Part shown: positions 1-5,471 of the stretch, piece by piece
Numbering within the stretch: the stretch's first letter is position 1
Layout of the letters: each line of letters opens with the position of its first letter
DNA from: JAVWGW01 sp036655915
GTDB lineage: Bacteria > Actinomycetota > Coriobacteriia > Coriobacteriales > Eggerthellaceae
Assembly: GCA_036655915.1 (NCBI GenBank)
Contig: JAVVPE010000072.1
Span: 1-5,471, forward strand
Length of the DNA stretch: 5,471 nt
Reading direction: 5' to 3'
Program-made: the position numbers and the translations under genes
The notes under the pieces: generated by a model
Told to the model about the DNA's origin: nothing
The model's input: only the letters and a program-made list of their open reading frames with translations
Database searches by the model: none

Positions 1-651
1 AGCGAGCAGTTTGACCCCCGCGAAGAGGAAACACCGGAAGATGAAGGGTTGTGGCCAGGTGATTGCGGCACCTTAAGCCTCACGTCGCGGCGCGCCTTGC
101 TGCAGCTGGTGCGCGGGCCTTTGATTAACGCCGAAACCAATCGTGAACTTTGGCAGGCGCTGTTTCATGACCGAGCGCTTATAACTTCACGCCTGTGTGA
201 TCTTTGCCTCACACTTATCATCAACGAAGATGATGGTATCGCTTTCGTCCAAAATGCGCCCACGCAAGATGCTCACATTCCAAAAGCGGTGCGCAACCAG
301 CCCCTCACCCTCATCGACACGGTGCTTGTGCTCACGCTGCGCCGTGAACTGGTGATAGGGCACGCGGGGCGCGTTTTCATAGGGCGCGAAGAGGCCTTTG
401 GTGCTGTTGCTCAATATCGGCCACTTGCCAAGCTCGATGAATCCGCCTTTCAAAAACGGCTTGAAGCTTCCTGGGGAAAACTTGCCGGTGCGGGCATACT
501 GCTCAAAACTGATTTGGATGAGCGCTATGAAATATCGCCCGTACTTAAACTGATATTTGGGGCAGACGAGGTCAAAACCATCAACGCCGTGTTTGACGCC
601 ATGCTCGAAAACCCCGACCAACCAGCGGATACACAAGAAAGCGAAGGGTAG
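1..651 (+). CDS. jetB: Wadjet type I protein JetB (DUF4194, KITE/MksE-like subunit), 5' partial
   Basis: This is the small winged-helix KITE-like subunit of the Wadjet SMC complex; in the family it binds the JetA kleisin and the JetC heads and belongs to the DNA-loop-extruding motor. The frame is open from the first base, giving 216 visible residues before TAG at 649-651. Family-like segments are GDCGTL (visible residues 20-25), then ALLQLVRGP, SRLCDLCLTL from residue 63, PLTLIDTVL from residue 101, and a C-terminal winged-helix end RYEISPVLKLIF at 175-186. The N-terminal visible stretch is acidic (EEETPEDEG) and reads like coding sequence, so I treat the gene as starting upstream. A TTG at 49 is a possible alternative start, but the purine-rich bases before it are not ideally spaced. 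jetC follows after 5 bases. Assignment rests on recalled DUF4194 pattern and on the neighbours; confidence is high for the family and lower for the start. Confidence 0.9.
   Translation, partial: SEQFDPREEETPEDEGLWPGDCGTLSLTSRRALLQLVRGPLINAETNRELWQALFHDRALITSRLCDLCLTLIINEDDGIAFVQNAPTQDAHIPKAVRNQPLTLIDTVLVLTLRRELVIGHAGRVFIGREEAFGAVAQYRPLAKLDESAFQKRLEASWGKLAGAGILLKTDLDERYEISPVLKLIFGADEVKTINAVFDAMLENPDQPADTQESEG
643..648 (+). promoter_or_regulatory. Probable ribosome binding site of jetC
   Basis: The purine-rich GAAGGG lies 8 bases before the ATG at 657 and sits inside the last codons of jetB. It supports the choice of 657 as the jetC start and suggests that translation of jetC is coupled to that of jetB. 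Confidence 0.5.
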
Positions 652-656
652 CCAGC

Positions 657-3600
657 ATGGTAAACGCCGCAGAAGACACCGTCGAAGAACAGCTGAGCAT
701 CGACATGTTCGCTCAAGATTGGCCGACCGACCCCATTGTTGGCGAAGGACACCCCGGGCAGTGGCGCCTCGCGCGCGTCGATGTGGCTAATTGGGGAACG
801 TTTTGCGGATACCACAGCCTGCCCGTCGATAGAAAAGGCCTGCTGATAACGGGGGCTTCTGGATCCGGCAAATCTTCGCTGCTCGATGCCATCACCACCG
901 TGCTCACTCCCCCGCGCAACCGCCACCTCAACGCAGCCGCACGCAACGGATCAAGCAAGGGGGAAGACCGCACTCCCGTCAGCTATCTGCGCGGCGCATG
1001 GCGCCACGAAACTAACGAAACAGGCGAAGTGACCTGCAGCTATTTACGACCAAACACCGCAATCTGGAGCGGGATTTTGCTGCGCTACGAAAACGGACTG
1101 GAGGAATGCGGCACAAACCTCAAGCAGCCCTCACGCGCCTGCGACCCGGTAAACCTGCTGGTGCTTTTCAACCTTAAGGCGGGCTGCAACACCGACGACG
1201 GCATCGCGCAGCTTTATGCCGTTATCAGCGGCGAACACACGCTTGATGAATTTGAACCTTACGCTATCAACGGGGTTGACTTCAGAAAATTCAAAAGTGC
1301 TTTTCCCACGTGCAAACAAGTCTTTCGCGAACACTCCGCTTTTGCAGCCTCCCTCTGTCGCCACCTGGGAATAGCGGGACCAAAAACGCTTGAGCTTCTG
1401 CATAAAACCCAGGCGGCAAAAAACTTCGGATCGCTCGATGATTTATTCCGAAACTTTATGCTGGATGAACCAAAAACATTTGCCCACGCAAAAGAGGCGG
1501 TCGAACAGTTTACCGCCTTGTCTCAAGCGCATGCGGGCGTGGTTGAACAGCGAAAACAGATGGAACACCTGGAACCGCTGGTGGCTCTTGATGCACAAAA
1601 CCAAACGGCGCAGCACGATGCCGAACAGATGCAGGCGCTCGCCGATGCCCTCCCCGGCTACACCGGGCAGCTTGCGCTCGACTTTCTGCAAACCGAACGC
1701 GACAGTTTGCAAAAAGCAACCGACCAGCTTACCGAACAACTTCACCATGCCGAAACGGAGCAAAAATTTGCCCGCCAAGAATTCGAGCAGGCGCAAAAAA
1801 GCCTGGTCGATGCCGGGGGCGATGCCCTCAATCTTGCCGAATCCCAAATGCTTGATTACCAACGGCAGCGCAATCAAGTGCAGGAAAATCGCAGCAGGCT
1901 CTTGCTTGACCTGGAATGTGCCCGCATCGATGAAATACCGCGCACCTACACCGCCTGGCAAGAACTGGGGCGCAGCATCACGAAAAAGGCTGACGCGGCC
2001 CAGGCGGAACAAGAGGAATCACGCGATAGCCAGTATCAAAGCTACGGCCGCGTACCCGATTTGCAAAAAAGCATCCGGGCCACCGAAGACGAGCTGCGCC
2101 ATTTGCACAGCCGCGAAACAAATATTCCCAAACGTCTTCACCAGGTGCGTATGGATATAGCAAGCCACCTGGGAATACCGCCCCAAGAGCTTCCGTTTGT
2201 GGGCGAGCTTTTAAGCGTCAAACCCGCCTGTGCCGCCTGGCGCGGAGCCATTGAACGCCTTTTGGAAAATCGAGCTAAAACGCTTCTGGTAACCGCGCGC
2301 AACATTAAAACCGTATCCCAATTTGTCGAATCTCGCCACCTGGGCCTGCGCCTGGAGTTCATTTCGGTTCCCTTGGAAATCGAAGTGCCCAAACGCTCCC
2401 TTGGTGAAAAATCCCTCATCAGAAAGCTTGTTGTTAAGCAGCACCTAGGCCACCCCGAATATTCAAGCTGGATCAATCAACACCTGCGTGATCGCTTCGA
2501 CTATATCTGCGTTGATACCCCCGACGAACTGGAAAACCACCGTTTTGCGCTCACTATAGGCGGCCAGATCAAGCGTGAAAACCGCTATGTGAAAGACGAC
2601 CGCCATGCGCTTGACGATCCCACCAAATGGGTCTTGGGCGATGACAACGAAGAAAAATCCGAGCGCTATGCCAAGCAGCTCAAACAACTGAAACTTGATT
2701 TGGCGCAAGCCGAAAAAACGGCAAAAGCCCTCGACGAACAAACGCGTCGCTCAGATGAGCTTCAGCGCGCCAACATCATTCTCAAACAATGCAACTGGGA
2801 AAGCTACGACATCGCCCGCACTGAAGATGAAGAAAAGCGCGCCATTGATTTTTATGAACTGCTCAAAAAAGGCAGCAGCGAGCTGACAAAAGCCACCGCC
2901 TGGCGCGATGAAACCAAAAAGCGCTGCGCTGCTGCCGACGAATCCGTGAATGAATGTCGGCTTGATGTCGCAAGCAACCAGCGTCGCCTTGCAGAAAATG
3001 CACAGGAGATTACGCAACACACAAAGCGATCCGCCTCGCTGCCCCGCCACACCGCCGAAGAAGCGACAAAGCTGTTTGAGCTCTTCAAGCGCTCGGATGC
3101 CAAATTTAACGCCAGCGTGCCCGACATATTCCGCGTATCCACCGAAGTCACCGGTCGCGTGGGCGCACTGCAAACCGAGGCCTTGGGCATCGTGCAGAAA
3201 ACGCGCAACCGCATCGAGCGGATCATGCACGAATACCGCCAAGAATGGCCGCTCCAATCGGCCGACTTGACGGAAAGCTACGCCGACAAAGAGGCTTACC
3301 TTGGCATATATCACCAGATAAAAGCAAGTGGCCTTCCCGATTACGAACAACGCTTTTTGCACGTCCTCCACGATTTTAGCCAAGACCAGATAACCGTTAT
3401 CGCTTCCACGCTGCGCAACGCATTTCGCGAAGTGAAGGAAAAACTTATCCCCGTCAATCGTTCGCTGAAGCTTTCCCCCTACAGCACCACGACGCATCTG
3501 CAAATTAGAGCCAAGGACAACAAGACCACCCAGGTAAGCGAATTCCTCGACGCGCTCAAAGAGATTACCCAGGGCACGTGGGATGAAAAGGATATCGCGT

Positions 3601-4118
3601 CGGCCGAAGCGCGTTTTGAAAAAACCAACGCGGTTATCAAGCGCCTCAAATCGAGCGAATCCGCCGACAGGGCCTGGCGCAAGGCCTGCCTTGACACTCG
3701 CCAGCACGTAAGCTTCATCGCAAATGAAATAGATGCCGACGGCAGCGTTGTCAACGTTCACAGTTCGGATACGGGCTTGTCAGGCGGGCAAAAGCAAAAA
3801 CTGGTCATCTTCTGTTTGGCGGCGGCGCTGCGCTACCAGCTGGCAGACGAAGACCAGCCCATCCCCCGCTACGGCACCGTCGTGCTCGACGAAGCGTTCG
3901 ACAAGGCGGACCCCGCTTTTGCCCGCACCGCCATGGACATCTTTAAGGTGTTCGGATTCCACATGGTGCTAGCCACGCCCTACAAACTCATTTCCCTGCT
4001 TTCCCCCTACTTGGGCGCTATCGCAGCTGCTCATTGCCGCGATTCCAAATATTCATCCCTCACTCTTGTTGACTTTGCGGAATGCCCCGACGACGATGAA
4101 GAACCCCATGGCGATTAG
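657..4118 (+). CDS. jetC: Wadjet type I protein JetC (SMC/MukB-like ATPase)
   Basis: This is the SMC-like motor ATPase of the Wadjet complex, 1153 residues, cytoplasmic. The N-terminal head has WRLARVDVANWGTF (about 36-49), then Walker A GASGSGKS at 66-73 and the family-like RTPVSYLRGAW at 105-115. A Gln- and Glu-rich region from about 280 to 500 looks like the first coiled-coil arm. About 500-660 looks like the hinge, with VGELLSV at 515-521 followed by WRGAIERLLENRAKTLLV. The returning coil covers about 662-865. The C-terminal head carries the ABC signature LSGGQ at 1041-1045 and Walker B VVLDE at 1075-1079, with catalytic Glu 1079, then FGFHMVLATPYK, typical of COG4913-like proteins. All ATPase motifs are present, so it is probably active. 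The tail is short and acidic (PDDDEEPHGD). ATG at 657 has a reasonable Shine-Dalgarno and follows jetB by 5 bases; the 3' end overlaps the likely jetD start. MukB or RecN/SbcC-type proteins are alternatives for the motifs alone, but the neighbours settle it as JetC. Confidence 0.95.
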   Translation: MVNAAEDTVEEQLSIDMFAQDWPTDPIVGEGHPGQWRLARVDVANWGTFCGYHSLPVDRKGLLITGASGSGKSSLLDAITTVLTPPRNRHLNAAARNGSSKGEDRTPVSYLRGAWRHETNETGEVTCSYLRPNTAIWSGILLRYENGLEECGTNLKQPSRACDPVNLLVLFNLKAGCNTDDGIAQLYAVISGEHTLDEFEPYAINGVDFRKFKSAFPTCKQVFREHSAFAASLCRHLGIAGPKTLELLHKTQAAKNFGSLDDLFRNFMLDEPKTFAHAKEAVEQFTALSQAHAGVVEQRKQMEHLEPLVALDAQNQTAQHDAEQMQALADALPGYTGQLALDFLQTERDSLQKATDQLTEQLHHAETEQKFARQEFEQAQKSLVDAGGDALNLAESQMLDYQRQRNQVQENRSRLLLDLECARIDEIPRTYTAWQELGRSITKKADAAQAEQEESRDSQYQSYGRVPDLQKSIRATEDELRHLHSRETNIPKRLHQVRMDIASHLGIPPQELPFVGELLSVKPACAAWRGAIERLLENRAKTLLVTARNIKTVSQFVESRHLGLRLEFISVPLEIEVPKRSLGEKSLIRKLVVKQHLGHPEYSSWINQHLRDRFDYICVDTPDELENHRFALTIGGQIKRENRYVKDDRHALDDPTKWVLGDDNEEKSERYAKQLKQLKLDLAQAEKTAKALDEQTRRSDELQRANIILKQCNWESYDIARTEDEEKRAIDFYELLKKGSSELTKATAWRDETKKRCAAADESVNECRLDVASNQRRLAENAQEITQHTKRSASLPRHTAEEATKLFELFKRSDAKFNASVPDIFRVSTEVTGRVGALQTEALGIVQKTRNRIERIMHEYRQEWPLQSADLTESYADKEAYLGIYHQIKASGLPDYEQRFLHVLHDFSQDQITVIASTLRNAFREVKEKLIPVNRSLKLSPYSTTTHLQIRAKDNKTTQVSEFLDALKEITQGTWDEKDIASAEARFEKTNAVIKRLKSSESADRAWRKACLDTRQHVSFIANEIDADGSVVNVHSSDTGLSGGQKQKLVIFCLAAALRYQLADEDQPIPRYGTVVLDEAFDKADPAFARTAMDIFKVFGFHMVLATPYKLISLLSPYLGAIAAAHCRDSKYSSLTLVDFAECPDDDEEPHGD

Positions 4119-5471
4119 CATGCTGACGCCCCATCAGGCGCAAGAGAGGGCCGCAAAATTCTACGATAGCCATTGCCGAACGTGGGCAGCCGAGATGTTT
4201 ATTGCAGCAAGCGATGCCGGCGAAGGCACCACTCAAGGTGCCGGCGAACCCTGCGGCGACGTCTCCCTTTCCCTTCCCTTGCANNNNNNNNNNNNNNNNN
4301 NNNNNNNNNNNNNNNNNNNNNNNNNNNNNNNNNNNNNNNNNNNNNNNNNNNNNNNNNNNNNNNNNNNNNNNNNNNNNNNNNNNCCACTCAAGGTGCCGGC
4401 GAACCCTGCGGCGACGTCTCCCTTTCCCTTCCCTTGCACCCGCCCACCGAAAGCAAGGTGTTGCAAGATCCAAGCGCCGCGCGCGCCTGGGTGCAATCTT
4501 GGCAAAAACACCCCCTACAGCGCTACCTTTGTTGGACGAAGCGTTTTTGGCCCAGCGTCGGTGAACAATCGGTGCCCGAAAAGGTCAAGCTTACCGGCAT
4601 CGAAGCGATAAGCACGTTCGCAAACCGCGTGCGCCCGTGGAAAATCCTTCTTGAACGCACCCTGGTGTTGGCCGACCGATGGTGCGCAGACTGGCGCAAA
4701 ATCTGCCCCGCGCGCGACCAAGAAGCGCTTGGCGCAACCCTGCAAAAAGCGGCGGCAAGCTATAGAACGCTGGAAGAATCCGATTGGCAGCTGCTGCTTC
4801 TTGCCCTGGACTGGCTGCTCAAGCATCCGGATGTAAGCTGTTATGCGCGGCAGCTTCCCATTCGCGGCATCGACACCAAATGGATCGAACGCCATAAGGG
4901 TGCCATCTCGCAGCTGCAACGTGCCTTTTCGGGAAAAGCCAACGTGCATATCCTTTTGAAGGCGCCCTCTCAGTGCCATGTGAGGTTTTTAGATGAGCAG
5001 CTTGCGCCCTGCGGCCTGCGTGACGCATCGATTGCGCCTGCGGAATTTAGCCACTATACCGGAAAACCTCGCGCGGTCATCATCTGCGAAAACCTTGTTT
5101 CCACCATGACATTACCCCCCTTAGCAGGCGTGATAACAATACATGGGGGCGGATACGGCGTAAGTGAGCTTGCCTCTATTACCTGGCTTGCACATACGCC
5201 GATTCTGTATTGGGGCGATATCGACACCCACGGCTTTGCCATTTTGAATCAATGGAGGCACCACAATCGCCACACCGCATCGCTTATGATGGACAGGGAA
5301 ACGCTGGCAGCCCACCGCGATCTTTGCGTGGTTGAACCCACACCCAACAAGGGTTCCTTTGACCACCTAACTGAAGAGGAACAGGCCACGCTGCAACAGC
5401 TCACCGCAGACCCCGCCACCCTGCGCCTAGAACAAGAACGCATCGAATGGAACTACGCCCTACAACACATC
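4108..5471 (+). CDS. jetD: Wadjet type I protein JetD (DUF3322-DUF2220, Toprim nuclease), 3' partial and interrupted by an assembly gap
   Basis: This is the nuclease subunit that cleaves plasmid DNA held by the JetABC motor; its Toprim fold is related to topoisomerase VI/Spo11 A subunits. The gene reads in one frame up to 4283 and resumes from 4439 in another; removing the 100 N and one 55-base repeat copy makes a single frame of 403 codons, open at the window end. Numbering on that joined protein: LPLHPPTE spans the join (about 56-63), the DUF3322 hallmark RQLPIRGIDTKWIERH is at 196-211 (bases 4848-4895), Toprim Glu 276 lies in ICENLV (base 5088), a glycine turn GGGYG is at 5145-5159, the metal-binding pair Asp 319 and Asp 321 is in YWGDIDTHG (5217 and 5223), and SLMMDRETL is at 340-348. 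The end, LRLEQERIEWNYALQH, resembles the usual C-terminus, so only a few residues are probably missing. The start is uncertain: ATGs at 4096, 4108 and 4120 are all in frame. I prefer 4108, with GAAGAA just upstream and an 11-base overlap with jetC. All recognised catalytic residues are present. Confidence 0.9.
4229..4283 (+). repeat. 55-base direct repeat, left copy, abutting the gap
   Basis: This 55-base stretch is identical to 4384-4438 and ends exactly at the first N. It lies in the N-terminal part of jetD (coding GAGEPCGDVSLSLPL and flanking residues) and ends in a pyrimidine-rich run. Because both copies touch the gap, I interpret it as an unmerged contig overlap and not as a biological repeat. 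Confidence 0.95.
4284..4383. other. Assembly gap of 100 N inside jetD
   Basis: A run of exactly 100 undetermined bases, a size commonly used as a placeholder for a gap of unknown length. It breaks the printed reading frame of jetD. The identical 55-base flanks suggest that the real missing length is zero or negative, that is, the contigs overlap. Confidence 0.99.
4384..4438 (+). repeat. 55-base direct repeat, right copy, abutting the gap
   Basis: Exact second copy of 4229-4283, starting at the first base after the N run. The copies are offset by 155 bases (2 modulo 3), which explains why the downstream jetD frame differs from the upstream one as printed, and why it is restored on collapse. 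Confidence 0.95.

Noticed and set aside
1443..2012. 189-codon reverse-strand open frame inside jetC
   Set aside because: Antisense shadow of the first coiled-coil region of jetC, with no recognisable domain and no supporting context.
2751..3761. 336-codon reverse-strand open frame inside jetC
   Set aside because: It lies wholly opposite jetC, which has clear ATPase motifs and family structure. The antisense frame is open because jetC uses few codons whose complements are stops; the translation shows no recognisable domain.
4229..4438. Direct repeats flanking unknown sequence as a mobile-element target duplication or CRISPR-like repeat
   Set aside because: 55 bases is far longer than usual target-site duplications, the repeat is ordinary jetD coding sequence, there are only two copies, and both end exactly at the placeholder gap; contig overlap explains it better.
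4066..4611. 181-codon + strand open frame reading straight through the N run
   Set aside because: Only the part before the gap is jetD. After the gap this frame is shifted from the conserved JetD frame and exists only because N codons hide the frame change.
4515..4979. 154-codon reverse-strand open frame opposite jetD
   Set aside because: It is the complement of the jetD DUF3322 region, whose + strand translation carries the conserved RQLPIRGIDTKWIE motif.

Overview
The window holds most of a type I Wadjet (JetABCD, also called EptABCD or MksFEBG) anti-plasmid defence operon on the + strand. It contains the 3' part of jetB, an intact jetC, and a jetD that lacks only its last codons. jetA, the DUF3375 kleisin that normally comes first in type I loci, is not in the window and is expected just upstream of position 1. 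No promoter, terminator, RNA gene, mobile element or CRISPR array was recognised.

Layout: 1-651 is jetB (DUF4194, KITE-like subunit), open at the left edge. After 5 bases comes jetC at 657-4118 (SMC-like ATPase of 1153 residues with Walker A, signature and Walker B motifs all present). jetD (DUF3322 plus DUF2220, Toprim-type nuclease) begins around 4108, overlaps the end of jetC, and runs off the right edge. The very tight spacing implies one transcript and probably coupled translation. By analogy with characterised Wadjet systems, JetA, JetB and JetC form an SMC-type DNA loop-extruding motor that senses small circular DNA, and JetD cuts it.

The most important sequence-level observation is in jetD. 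A run of exactly 100 N (4284-4383) is flanked on both sides by the same 55-base sequence, with both copies touching the gap. This looks like two contigs that overlap by 55 bases but were joined with a placeholder gap. As printed, the two halves of jetD are in different frames. If the gap and one repeat copy (155 bases) are collapsed, the frame is continuous across a motif (LPLHPPTE) at a point where JetD proteins usually have it. The gene therefore looks intact, not broken.

The source organism cannot be fixed from this window. The DNA is moderately GC-rich with many GCC, CGC and CCC codons but also frequent AAA, GAA and CAA. This would fit several bacterial groups, for example Coriobacteriia-like Actinomycetota, but that is only a guess. 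The system itself is of a described type; I did not find evidence of a wholly new one.
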